From Deltaproteobacteria bacterium (GTDB taxonomy: Bacteria > Myxococcota_A > Polyangia > DRWM01 > JAAZOP01): a DNA stretch of 64,000 nucleotides. Where the stretch lies: the NCBI GenBank assembly GCA_016218815.1, contig JACRCX010000142.1:30079-94078 (forward strand). The letters are read 5' to 3'. Within the stretch, counting starts at the first letter, position 1, and the number at the start of each line of letters is the position of its first letter. Under the pieces are notes generated by a model. The model was not told the origin of the DNA. It did no database searches and worked only from the letters and a program-made list of their open reading frames with translations. Position numbers and translations under genes: made by a program. Shown one piece after another: positions 33,409 through 41,293 of the stretch.

Positions 33409-34457
33409 CAGTTTCGCTCCAACGCCGCGCGGAACCGCCCGTCGGCCGCCCGCGTGACATGTCCTTCGATCTCCAGGCGCCCGAGCCGTGCGACGATCTC
33501 CGCCGCGCCCAGCCCGCTCGCCTCCGCCAACTCGTCCGCCCCCGCCGCCTCCCCGCCGCCCAAGAGGTCGAGCAACGGGTCTCCGAGGACCTCCCCTCGA
33601 CCGCTCGGCCGCCCGACCGCTCGGCCGCTCGCCGAGTCCGAGGCCGCCGGAGCATAACCAACATCCGGCGCGGGTCCAGCGGGTTCTTTCCCCGCCACCG
33701 CTCGACCGCTCGACCGCTCGACCGCTCGCCCCCTCGCCGCCCCTTCGATCGCCCGCAGCACGTCGCTCGCGTCCAGGGCCACAGGGCACCCGCCGCGGAG
33801 CAGGAGGTTGGAGCCCTCGGCCACGGAGCAGGTTGTCGAGCCCGGCACGGCGAGGAGCGGGCGTCCGAGGCGCCGCGCGTGGTCGGCCGTGGAGAGCGCT
33901 CCGGAGCGTTTGCCCGCGCGGACGACGACGGTCGCCGCGCCGAGCGCGGCCAGGACGCGGTTGCGCCGGTGGAACAGGGCGGGCAGCGGCTCGGTCTCCG
34001 GCGGGAACGGGCTCAGCACCGCCCCCGCCCCGGCCGCGCGCAGCAGCAGCTCCAGGTTCTCCCGGGGATAGGGCCGCAGGAGGCCGGAGCCGAGGACCAC
34101 GACCGTGCGACCGCCGGCCTCGAGCGCGCCCTGGTGGGCGGCGGTGTCGCAGCCGACGGCGCCGCCGGAGACGACGGCCCAGCCGGCGGCGGCGAGACCG
34201 CGGCCCAGCTCGCGGGCGGCCTGGAGGCCGCCCAGGTCCGGGTGTCGGGTACCGACGACCGTCACGCAGCGCTCGGGCAGCTCGCCGGCGACCCAGAGGG
34301 TCGGCGCGTCCGCTGCCGCGGCCCGCAGCGCGGGCGGATAGCCCTCGTCGCTCGGCCCCAGCCTTCGCGCACGCTCCAGGAGGGTCTCGGCAATCGTTTT
34401 CGGTCGGCCTTCCACTTCGTCTTGCCCGCGGGACCGCGCCCCGCGCTCCGTCCTCAT
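33408..34457 (-). CDS. dprA: DNA processing protein DprA
   Basis: 349 aa. DprA loads RecA on incoming single-stranded DNA during natural transformation. The Rossmann-like domain (about 40-265) shows VVGTRHPDLGG, SGGAVGCDTAAHQGALEAGG, FHRRNRVLAALG and RSGALSTADHARRLGRPLLAVPG, all as in DprA. A Ser/Gly/Arg/Pro-rich linker follows (about 270-320), encoded partly by octamer repeats, then a winged-helix-like C-domain with LAEASGLGAAEIVARLGRLEIEG. The start could be farther upstream; ATG 34457 fits the domain start. Its stop shares one base with topA's ATG, implying co-expression. Confidence 0.93.
   Translation of the reverse strand: MRTERGARSRGQDEVEGRPKTIAETLLERARRLGPSDEGYPPALRAAAADAPTLWVAGELPERCVTVVGTRHPDLGGLQAARELGRGLAAAGWAVVSGGAVGCDTAAHQGALEAGGRTVVVLGSGLLRPYPRENLELLLRAAGAGAVLSPFPPETEPLPALFHRRNRVLAALGAATVVVRAGKRSGALSTADHARRLGRPLLAVPGSTTCSVAEGSNLLLRGGCPVALDASDVLRAIEGAARGRAVERSSGRAVAGKEPAGPAPDVGYAPAASDSASGRAVGRPSGRGEVLGDPLLDLLGGGEAAGADELAEASGLGAAEIVARLGRLEIEGHVTRAADGRFRAALERN
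33595..33632. repeat. Octamer repeats in dprA linker, part 1
   Basis: CGACCGCTC-type octamers with one base changes encode GRAVGRPSGRG in the linker before the winged-helix domain. Complement of the GCGGACGA/GCGGTCGA family. Confidence 0.7.
33696..33732. repeat. Octamer repeats in dprA linker, part 2
   Basis: Four successive CGACCGCT units encode GRAVERSSGRAV. This second in-frame cluster lies about 65 bp from the first and brackets the middle of the linker. Confidence 0.75.
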
Positions 34458-34798
34458 CGGCCCGGGCTCGGGCGAAACGGGCCCGCAACCTAGGCGTTGC
34501 GCTCGACCGGTGTCAACCCCCCCATCGCGCGCCCGTCCGACAGGCCTCCATCGCGCGTGGATGGCCGAGCGTTGCGTGGGAGGGCGCGGAGGGGGAAGGA
34601 AGAAACCACCGATGGACACCGATGGACACCGATGGGGAAGGCGAGGGAGGATGCATGCCGTCAGAACCGCGACCGCAGGGAGCGGATGCGCGGCGAGCCA
34701 AGCGGAACAGGGGGCGCACCAGCTCCCAACAAACCGCACCCAACGACCTTGACTCCCCGCCCTCCTCCGCCCACCCTACTCCGGCGGAGGGCGTTTTC
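34458..34798. other. 341-bp divergent gap with decamer repeat
   Basis: Lies between the dprA start and the glycoside hydrolase start, so it must hold both promoters. The only structure I see is the ACCGATGGAC decamer array at 34613-34640. No gene is supported. Confidence 0.5.
34613..34640. repeat. 10-bp tandem repeat (ACCGATGGAC type)
   Basis: ACCGATGGAC, ACCGATGGAC, ACCGATGGGG, preceded by GAAACC. A complement of the same phrase is at 42489-42522 (GGTGTTCATCGGTGGTTCC). Both stand just upstream of a plus-strand gene. Confidence 0.75.
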
Positions 34799-36880
34799 AT
34801 GAAGAGCACGATCGGGGCTTGCGCGGTCGTCCTGCTGTTCGCGTCGCCGGCTCGCGCGGCGTTCGGGGACAACGACGTGGGGATCAACACGCACATCCCG
34901 GCCGATCCGGTCATCGACCTGTGCGTCGAGGCGGGGGTTGGGTGGATCCGGGTGGACAACAATTGGCTGCAGCTCGGGGATCCCTGCGGTGCGATGACGC
35001 CTTTCGCGCCGCTAGATGCGAGCGTGACGTACGCGGTCGCCCACGGGCTGAAGGTCTACATGACGCTGGCCTACGGCCCGCCGTGCGCCTCGACCGGCGA
35101 CACCGACGGCACTTCGAACAACGACGTCCCGGACAGCGCGGTCTGGGAGGACTACGTGCGAACGACCGTGACGCACTACCGGGCGATGGGGGTGCGGACC
35201 TACGGCATGTGGAACGAGGTCGACCTCGACGGGTTCTGGGAGGGGACGGCGGAGCAGTACGTCGACGTGATCGTGGTCCCGGGCATCCGTGCGGTGCGCG
35301 CGGTGTGCTCGGACTGTCTGGTGCTGGGGCCCGAGCTGGCGCACGTGGGGGACGTCGACGTCTGGCTGGAGGACATCCTGCGGCGGATGGACGTCGTGGG
35401 CGCGTCGTTCGACATCTACGCGCACCACATCTACAACGGGTTCGGCGGAGCGATCTGGGACGGGGACTCGTTCGTCAACGCGCTCGAGCGGCGGCGGTTC
35501 GCCTTCACGCGCCGCTCGTTCCTGGAGACGCTGGAGGCGACGGGGCACGCGCCCGGCGGAGTTCCGGATCGGGAGGTGTGGATCACGGAGACGGGGTACC
35601 GGTGTGAGCCGCCGACGGATGCGGGGCAAATGGCGACGCAGGCTTCGTACATCATGAACGTCCTGGACGAGCAGCTTGCGCGGGAGTGGTACACGAATTC
35701 GTTCTTCTACGAGATCCTCGATTCCGAGGACGAGATCGACGGCTTCGGGATCACGCGCCGGGACGGGTCGGGCGGGTTCATCCGCAAGCCGGCGTTCGAC
35801 GCGTTGCGTGATCGGATCGCGTCGGAGCCGGCGCTCTCGGGCGGGCCGACGACGCAGTGCTCGGACGGTCTGGACAACGACGGCGACGGGCTGGCGGATC
35901 TGGCGGACCCGGGGTGCGCGGACGCGGACGACGACGACGAGTACAACGACCCGCCGCCGCCGCCGGTGACGCCGGCGCTGGAGGCGGCCGAGGCCGGATC
36001 GGTGATCATCGACGGGCTGTTGGGGCCGGCGGAGTGGGACGGCTCGAGCTGGGTCGAGCTGGCTTCGCCGGACGATTTCGTCTCGCCGGACCACGGGCCG
36101 GGAGATGCGGCGGACCTGTCGGCGCGGCTGGCGGTGCGGTGGGCGCCGGACGCGCTGTTCCTGGCGATGGACGTGACGGACGACGCGGCGTTGAACGAGG
36201 CGACGGCGGACATGATCTGGAGCCAGGATTCGTTGCAGGTGGCGTTCGACATGGCGGACGACGGTGGGCACGGGTACGACGTGGACGACGACTTCGAGTT
36301 GGGCTGGGCGCGGACCGATTCGGGCAACCTGAAGTACCGGTGGACGGCGCCCGCGTCGGCGCCGCCGGAGACGTCGACCGTCGGCATCCTGCGGGCGGGC
36401 GAGCACACGACGTACGAGATCCGTATCCCGGCAGGCGACCTGGGTCGCGGCGGGTTCGCGGCGAGCGACACCTTCGGCTTCACGTTCCTGGTGAACGACG
36501 ACGACTCCGACGACGCCTTCGGGCGTCAGGGCTGGGTGGAGTGGACGCCCGGCATCGGGAGCTTCAAGGACCCCGAGTCCTTCGGCACGGTGACGCTGGC
36601 GACGGGAGGCGGCGCGGACGCGGATGGCGGGGGCGATGCGGACGCGGACGGCGGGGGCGATGCGGACGCGGACGGCGGCGCAGACTCGGACGCAGGCTAC
36701 GACGCCGACCTCGACTCTCCCGCGCCCGACGGCGCGACGGACGCGCGGCTTGACGTTCCCGGCGTAGACGAGGGCGACGGGACGGGGTGTTCGTGCGGGG
36801 TGGCGGGGGGAGGAGGGGGATGGGGGTGGATGATGGTGGTGGGTGTGGTGGTGGGGATGGCGGTGCGGCGGCGGAAGTGA
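34799..36880 (+). CDS. Secreted glycoside hydrolase with CBM9-like domain and MYXO-CTERM-like anchor
   Basis: 693 aa. Signal peptide cleaved after PARA. The catalytic part (about 22-340) is a clan-A type barrel: acid/base Glu140 in GMWNEVD and nucleophile Glu264 in VWITETGYR are spaced as expected, resembling GH39/GH5-like families. A short Asp-rich motif (CSDGLDNDGDGLADLADPGC, about 358-378) leads to a ~190-aa domain with DGLLGPAEWDGS, VRWAPDALFLAMDVTDDA and WSQDSLQVAFD, the pattern of CBM9-like (DOMON-related) domains. The tail is an Asp/Ala/Gly linker, a Cys-Ser-Cys motif, a hydrophobic helix and RRRK, matching the MYXO-CTERM sorting signal. Acts on surface or extracellular polysaccharide; substrate not deducible. 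Confidence 0.85.
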   Translation: MKSTIGACAVVLLFASPARAAFGDNDVGINTHIPADPVIDLCVEAGVGWIRVDNNWLQLGDPCGAMTPFAPLDASVTYAVAHGLKVYMTLAYGPPCASTGDTDGTSNNDVPDSAVWEDYVRTTVTHYRAMGVRTYGMWNEVDLDGFWEGTAEQYVDVIVVPGIRAVRAVCSDCLVLGPELAHVGDVDVWLEDILRRMDVVGASFDIYAHHIYNGFGGAIWDGDSFVNALERRRFAFTRRSFLETLEATGHAPGGVPDREVWITETGYRCEPPTDAGQMATQASYIMNVLDEQLAREWYTNSFFYEILDSEDEIDGFGITRRDGSGGFIRKPAFDALRDRIASEPALSGGPTTQCSDGLDNDGDGLADLADPGCADADDDDEYNDPPPPPVTPALEAAEAGSVIIDGLLGPAEWDGSSWVELASPDDFVSPDHGPGDAADLSARLAVRWAPDALFLAMDVTDDAALNEATADMIWSQDSLQVAFDMADDGGHGYDVDDDFELGWARTDSGNLKYRWTAPASAPPETSTVGILRAGEHTTYEIRIPAGDLGRGGFAASDTFGFTFLVNDDDSDDAFGRQGWVEWTPGIGSFKDPESFGTVTLATGGGADADGGGDADADGGGDADADGGADSDAGYDADLDSPAPDGATDARLDVPGVDEGDGTGCSCGVAGGGGGWGWMMVVGVVVGMAVRRRK

Positions 36881-36943
36881 CCTTCCGGGGGGAGGGAATC
36901 TCGCGCAGAGACGCAGAGACGCAGAGGAGGAGGTCAGGGTTCT
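36881..36943 (+). repeat. Direct repeat flanking the HNH gene, left copy
   Basis: Sequence GGGGGGAGGGAATCTCGCGC followed by three AGACGCAG octamers and GTCAGGGTTCTC. It aligns with 38271-38331, which has GGGGGGAAGGAATCCCGCGC, one AGACGCAG octamer less and GTCAGCGTGCTC. The HNH stop codon (36934) lies inside this copy. Confidence 0.75.
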
Positions 36944-38142
36944 CCGGATGGGGGTGGCGGCCGGGGAGTCCATCCTTCGGCGAACCCTTGACCCGCTGCG
37001 AGTTGCAGCAGCGGACGAACCGTGCGGATGTAGCCTTCTTGGATCTCCACGCGCAGCGCGCTGTCGGACAACCCGTAGCCGTGGTCCGTGGCGAGCGGAA
37101 CTTGCAGTCCAACGCGATATGGCTCGACGCGCTTCTCCCACGCCCGCCCATTCATGGTGGACCGCGTCGCGACCAGGGCCTCGCCATGCAGGTGCGCGAG
37201 GTGAGAGACGAAGCGCTTGTGCGGCAGGCGCTTGCCCTTGGCCGAGTTCACCTCTCTGGCCACCGGAACGAGATTCCACGGCTCGTCGTGCCCTACAAAG
37301 GCCCACGGCAGGAAGTGGTCCAGCGACAGGTCGCCGTCCTCGATGGGCCGGTCCGTGTAGATGCAGCGGACGTCCATGCAAGCGCAGACCTGACGCCAGA
37401 AGTGCTTCTCCGAGCCCAGCGACTCGCGCTCGGCCCTCCGGAACAGCCGGCCGGCCACGTTTGGCGTGCTCGGGTTGCGGCGCAGCATGTATTGACACCA
37501 GTGCCAACGCACCCACCCTTGCAGAATCGGGCCGTGTTCGCGCAGGTACCCGATCCAGGCCGGGTGGAGCAGGAGTTCGTCGCCGTGCGCGCGGTGGTAC
37601 AGCCGATAGGGCACGCGACCCGACCCGAACTCGGCGTCCGCGAATTCACAGATTCGGTCGTTCTTGTCCTGGTCCCTGAGGCCGTGTAACTCCTTGTCGA
37701 AGAAGGGGCTGAGCAGACGGTAGGGAACGAAGCGTCCAAGCTCGGCCGTGATACGGGGCCGTTGCTCCAGAAGCCGACGAAGGCGTTGCCTCGGGTCCTC
37801 GTAGGTCGCACCCTCGAATTCGTATCCCGCGAACTCGGGGGAGGAGCGCAACTCCCGGATGCAATCGGTGATCTGATCCTGGCGTCCGAAGCTGAGATTC
37901 GAGAAAGCCGCGGGGTACCAAGCCAGTTCGAGCATGCGGGCCGCGAGTTCCTGGAAACTCACGGAGCGCGGCGACTCGCACATACGGCGGACGTCATCCA
38001 GCATGGCGGCGTGATCCAGCAGCGCCTGGAAGAAGAGGTACTTGTACGAGTTGGTGGTGGAGTCGAAGATCCGCGCCAAGTCCGTGGTCCGCAACGCGGA
38101 CGACTCGGGCAGCAGCGGCGCGGCACCTGTCATCAGCCGCAT
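36934..38142 (-). CDS. HNH endonuclease-domain protein
   Basis: 402 aa from ATG 38142 (or ATG 38133); the frame runs upstream through the right repeat without a better start. The N-terminus has TNSYKYLFFQALLDH, the middle AWYPAAFSNLSFGRQDQI, both recalled by me as shared by a family of standalone bacterial HNH proteins. The nuclease region (about 300-355) reads CIYTDRPIEDGDLSLDHFLPWAF, then NLVPVAREVNSAKGKRLP: DH, N and the last N/K-G positions of HNH are present, but the Zn-binding Cys pairs are not. The gene differs from neighbours: less Ala and more Arg/Leu/Tyr/Phe. It stands alone between direct repeats. A role in phage or plasmid defence is inference only. Confidence 0.8.
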   Translation of the reverse strand: MRLMTGAAPLLPESSALRTTDLARIFDSTTNSYKYLFFQALLDHAAMLDDVRRMCESPRSVSFQELAARMLELAWYPAAFSNLSFGRQDQITDCIRELRSSPEFAGYEFEGATYEDPRQRLRRLLEQRPRITAELGRFVPYRLLSPFFDKELHGLRDQDKNDRICEFADAEFGSGRVPYRLYHRAHGDELLLHPAWIGYLREHGPILQGWVRWHWCQYMLRRNPSTPNVAGRLFRRAERESLGSEKHFWRQVCACMDVRCIYTDRPIEDGDLSLDHFLPWAFVGHDEPWNLVPVAREVNSAKGKRLPHKRFVSHLAHLHGEALVATRSTMNGRAWEKRVEPYRVGLQVPLATDHGYGLSDSALRVEIQEGYIRTVRPLLQLAAGQGFAEGWTPRPPPPSGEP

Positions 38143-38270
38143 GATACTCGCGAACGGGCGGGGCGCGGAACAGCCAAGGGACCCCGAGGGTGTGGCGGCA
38201 CCGCTTCGGGCGCGTGTTCCCTCCTCGAACGCGGCCAACCCGACGCGAACGTCGAGGCGCGCGAGCTGAC

Positions 38271-38331
38271 CGTTCCCCCGGGGGGAAGGAATCCCGCGCA
38301 TAGACGCAGAGGGGGCGGGTCAGCGTGCTCG
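38271..38331 (+). repeat. Direct repeat flanking the HNH gene, right copy
   Basis: Matches 36881-36943 with one eight-base unit missing and about six single-base differences. The orientation is the same, so the pair are direct repeats. It lies about 130 bp upstream of the HNH ATG and 60 bp before the next plus-strand gene. Confidence 0.75.
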
Positions 38332-38389
38332 GGAGTCGCCCTGGCGCTATGCTGCCGGCCGACGAAGGGGGGGAAGGGAGTTCGGGACG

Positions 38390-39097
38390 ATGCGCACCCT
38401 GCTCGAATGCCTGCTGCTCGCCGCGGCCGCCGGGGCCTGCGGCGAAGGCGCCGAAGGGTCCTGCCCGGGCGGATGCCCGGCGTGCTGGACCTGCGTCGGC
38501 GGGCTGTGCATCTCGTCCGGCGACTGCGACGGCGGGACGGACGGGGACGGGACGGAGGAGGCCGACGAGGAGGCGGACGCCGACGCGGAGGAGGAAGGCG
38601 ACGGGCGGGAGGACGGGGAAGGGGACGCGGACTCCGAAGAGGAAGACGGCGACGGCGGCCCGATTTGCGGCACGTGGCCCGGGGGCGCGTGCGGGGCGGG
38701 CCTGGCCTGCGATATCGCGGAATGCTGGCCGGGCGCCCCGGGCGTCTGCGTCGAGGCGCCCTCGGCCTGCGACGAGACGTGGGGCCCCGTGTGCGGCTGC
38801 GACGGCATCACCTACTTCAACGCCTGTGCGCGGCTCTCCGCCGGGGTGGCGCTGGACCAGGACGGCGAATGCGCCTCGCCGACGCCGGGGGCCCCGCTCT
38901 GCACGCCCTCCGGCACCGCGTGGTATTCGGACGAGCGCGCACCGATCTGCGACGCGACGTGCGCCGGTTGCCGGGCCGAGTGCCGGGAGATCGGAACGCT
39001 CGACGAGGGTTGGTACGCGGTGTGCGGGGGGGCGGCGGACGGGGGGTGCGGCTGGCCCCTCCCCGACCACCTCATCGCCTGGGCCGCCTGCGGGTAG
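38390..39097 (+). CDS. Kazal-like Cys-rich lipoprotein
   Basis: 235 aa. Signal ends AAAAGACGEG (lipobox), followed by a Cys knot-like region (CPGGCPACWTCVGGLC) and an acidic linker of ~45 residues. A domain at about 125-165 has VCGCDGITYFNAC, the core of Kazal-type serine protease inhibitors, preceded by two of the expected cysteines. A further Cys-rich part ends the protein. An inhibitor of exogenous proteases is plausible but unshown. Its TAG stop abuts the stop of the convergent gene (TAGCTA at 39095-39100). Confidence 0.82.
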   Translation: MRTLLECLLLAAAAGACGEGAEGSCPGGCPACWTCVGGLCISSGDCDGGTDGDGTEEADEEADADAEEEGDGREDGEGDADSEEEDGDGGPICGTWPGGACGAGLACDIAECWPGAPGVCVEAPSACDETWGPVCGCDGITYFNACARLSAGVALDQDGECASPTPGAPLCTPSGTAWYSDERAPICDATCAGCRAECREIGTLDEGWYAVCGGAADGGCGWPLPDHLIAWAACG

Positions 39098-39658
39098 CTA
39101 CTCGTACGCGGCGAAGCCGATGCGCACGTCCAGGCGGGCGTCGAAGTCGTCGGTGGGGAGACGGTTGGTGGCGCCGCGGACGCCGACGCGGAAGTTGCCG
39201 GAGAGGAGCGCGTCCAGGATCGGCGCCAGCGAGTCGGTCGTGGCGATGATCGAGCAGCTCACGGGGCCCATTCCGGTGGGTGCGTTGACGCGCGCGACGG
39301 GGACCGTGCCGCCGACGTCCGCGTCGAGGTAGACGTCGACCTGGCCGGCGAAGAGGTCCTGGAGCGAGATCACTCCGCGGCTGCTCCCATCCAGCGTGAT
39401 CTCCGCACGGATCACCTCGACGCGGCTCGGGTTGCGGCCCAGCGCGGTGCGCACGTGCTGGAGGAACGCCGCGTACGGGTTCCCCGACTCCGTCGTGATG
39501 TTCTTCGACTTCTCGACGACCCCCGAAACGATGTCGCCCTCCTTGATCCCCGACAACTTGATCACGATGTTCTCGGAGGTCGCGACCGGGTCCTCCTCGC
39601 AACCCGCCGAAACCTGCGCGAACGAGACGAGCACGACAGCCATGGTCAATCGTCGCAT
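39098..39658 (-). CDS. Small lipoprotein of unknown function
   Basis: 186 aa. ATG 39658 gives MRRLTMAVVLVSFAQVSAGCEEDP, a clean lipobox (SAGC). The mature protein is beta-rich, without Cys apart from two, and has balanced acidic/basic composition: IVIKLSGIKEGDIVSG, VEVIRAEITLDG, VDVYLDADVGG, FRVGVRGATNR. It reads like a fibre or adhesin-like beta domain. I do not recognise a family. It is convergent with 38390-39097 with no spacer, and divergent from the VWA lipoprotein at 40031. Confidence 0.75.
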   Translation of the reverse strand: MRRLTMAVVLVSFAQVSAGCEEDPVATSENIVIKLSGIKEGDIVSGVVEKSKNITTESGNPYAAFLQHVRTALGRNPSRVEVIRAEITLDGSSRGVISLQDLFAGQVDVYLDADVGGTVPVARVNAPTGMGPVSCSIIATTDSLAPILDALLSGNFRVGVRGATNRLPTDDFDARLDVRIGFAAYE

Positions 39659-39834
39659 TCTCTTGCCTCCATCGGGGCGGGAGACGGGCCCCGCTCTTCC
39701 GGTATTCACGATTGGGGGGCATTCCTTTCACGTCCTGCCGGCGCCTGAAGGAGCCGGCAAGACCACGAAGCCGCTCCGCGGGCTTGGGCATGATCTCGTC
39801 CCGGACCGGCAGTCTACCCATCCGCACGCCGGGG

Positions 39835-39869
39835 TCTAGTCGACTAGACGCCGGCGACTAGTCGACTAG
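39835..39869. promoter_or_regulatory. Tandem TCTAGTCGACTAGA palindromes
   Basis: TCTAGTCGACTAGA (39835-39848) is a perfect 14-bp palindrome; CTAGTCGACTAG (39858-39869) repeats 12 bp of it, and their centres are about 22 bp apart, two helical turns. CTAG is rare in such DNA, so this looks like an operator pair or a repeat element; alternatively a by-product of the local heptad family (GACTAGT). Confidence 0.45.
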
Positions 39870-39915
39870 ACTCGGCCCCGCGCCCGGCGCTGCCCCCGGA
39901 CCGGTGCCGTTCCGG

Positions 39916-39956
39916 CCCGGACCAACAACCAATGACCAACAACCAACAACCACTCC
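39916..39956 (-). repeat. GGTTGTTGGT-type element, short copy
   Basis: CCGGACCAACAACC followed by heptads CCAATGA, CCAACAA, CCAACAA, CCACTCC. It lacks the middle of the full-length element (compare 52406-52454). Confidence 0.65.
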
Positions 39957-40030
39957 CCCCGCTCTTCCCGCTCTTCCCGCTCTACCCGCCCTCCCCCGGA
40001 TGCGGTACCCTCCCGGCTGCGAGGTGGACG

Positions 40031-41248
40031 ATGAGCAAGGCGTGGATTTGGCTGGTGCCGTGCATCGGTGCGGTCGCTTGCAGCCCCGCGGACGACGAGG
40101 GGAGCACGGAGGGGGGCGGGCGGCGGGACGACGGCGGCGGCGAAGCCGCGGCGGACGCGGACGACGACGCGGCAGCGGAGGCCGAGGCGGCGGCCGATTC
40201 GGACGACGGCGGCGTCGAGGACGTCGTCTGGGACAACGTCTGCGACGAGATGGACTTCGTGATCGCCATGGAGCCCGTGCGCGTCATGATCCTGCTCGAC
40301 GAGTCCTCCTCCATGTCGTCCGCGCTGGGCTGGGGCCGCAGCCACTGGGAGGAAGCGACCGAGGGCCTGAACCACCTCCTCTCGGATCCGGTGAGCCGCA
40401 ACTTCATCTACGGCCTGGACGCCTTCCCCGACGGCACGCCCGAGTACTTCGAGGGGTGCTACGACGAGTGCTGCGCCGACCCGGTGTGCCTGATGACCCG
40501 CGCCATCTACTGCATGGGCTTCTCGGCGCGCTGCGACCGGAGCTGCACGACCGACCTGGCGCCGATCGTCGAGCTGGCACCGTCGGCGGAGTCCGGACCG
40601 CTCATCAGCGACTACATGGCGCTGCCATACCTTCCCGGCACCTTCACGCTGACGCCGCTCCTGCGCCAGATGCAGTGGTACCGGGACACGGGGCCGAGCG
40701 TCATCCCCGACTTCTACGCCGACGACGGCAACAGCTACATCGTCGTGGTCTCGGACGGCGAGGATACCTGCGACGCCGAGGGCGACCCGCCCGATCCGGC
40801 CCCCGTCATCTCGGGCCTGGTCGCGGCGACGACCTCGATTCGCACGACGCACGGCATCAAGAGCTTCGCCATCGGCTTCGGCGACACCTCGGGGTCGATG
40901 GCCGACGAGCTGAACGCGATCGCGGCCAACGGCGGCTCGGCGTTCACCACTTTCTTCCCCATCGACGACCCCACCGCGATCATCGACGCTTTCGATTCCA
41001 TCTCCTCGGAGATCGTGAGCTGCGTCTACGACGTGGGCGAGCCCTCGGCCACCTCCGATCCCGACGCGGTCAACTTCTACTTCGACGGCGACGTCGTCGG
41101 CTACGACGACACCTGCACCGACGGCTGGCGCTGGGCCGACGCCGAGCACTTGCGGGTCGAGTTCTGCGGCGCGACCTGCGACGCGCTCAAGGCCGGCGAG
41201 GTCGCCTCGATCCAGGCCCGCTTCGGCTGCGCCACGATCCTCTGGTAG
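40031..41248 (+). CDS. VWA-domain lipoprotein
   Basis: 405 aa. Signal ends GAVACSPADD (lipobox). After an Asp/Ala/Glu linker (about 25-65) comes a von Willebrand A fold with the MIDAS-type DESSSMSS near residue 94, YIVVVSDGEDTCD and FAIGFGDTSGSMADELNAIAA, and about eight cysteines inserted in the first half. VWA domains bind ligands through a metal site. The last ~70 residues form a beta domain with a small Cys pair. A surface adhesin or sensor is inferred. ATG 40031 has GAGGTGG just upstream. Same direction as the next lipoprotein (45-bp gap). Confidence 0.85.
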   Translation: MSKAWIWLVPCIGAVACSPADDEGSTEGGGRRDDGGGEAAADADDDAAAEAEAAADSDDGGVEDVVWDNVCDEMDFVIAMEPVRVMILLDESSSMSSALGWGRSHWEEATEGLNHLLSDPVSRNFIYGLDAFPDGTPEYFEGCYDECCADPVCLMTRAIYCMGFSARCDRSCTTDLAPIVELAPSAESGPLISDYMALPYLPGTFTLTPLLRQMQWYRDTGPSVIPDFYADDGNSYIVVVSDGEDTCDAEGDPPDPAPVISGLVAATTSIRTTHGIKSFAIGFGDTSGSMADELNAIAANGGSAFTTFFPIDDPTAIIDAFDSISSEIVSCVYDVGEPSATSDPDAVNFYFDGDVVGYDDTCTDGWRWADAEHLRVEFCGATCDALKAGEVASIQARFGCATILW

Positions 41249-41293
41249 GGGGGGGGCGGGAACCCGCGCCGTCGAGCGGCGACGGAGGCGGCC

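Larger units (their letters stand above)
39659..40030. other. 372-bp divergent intergenic region
   Basis: Holds a double palindrome (39835-39869), a shortened GGTTGTTGGT-type element (39916-39956) and a nonamer CT-rich array (about 39957-39990, CGCTCTTCC twice then CGCTCTACC). It must also contain the promoters for the outward-facing genes at 39658 and 40031. Confidence 0.55.

Noticed and set aside
30847..33657. A 936-residue plus-strand open frame opposite topA
   Set aside because: Strongly Arg/Ala/Gly-biased mirror of the real topA frame; no motif, and topA on the minus strand is certain.
33488..34798. 437-residue upstream extension of the glycoside hydrolase
   Set aside because: Antisense to dprA and Arg/Pro-biased; the signal peptide at ATG 34799 is clear.
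36881..38331. Insertion sequence or transposon around the HNH gene
   Set aside because: Flanking repeats are direct and low-complexity, no terminal inverted repeats or transposase are visible.
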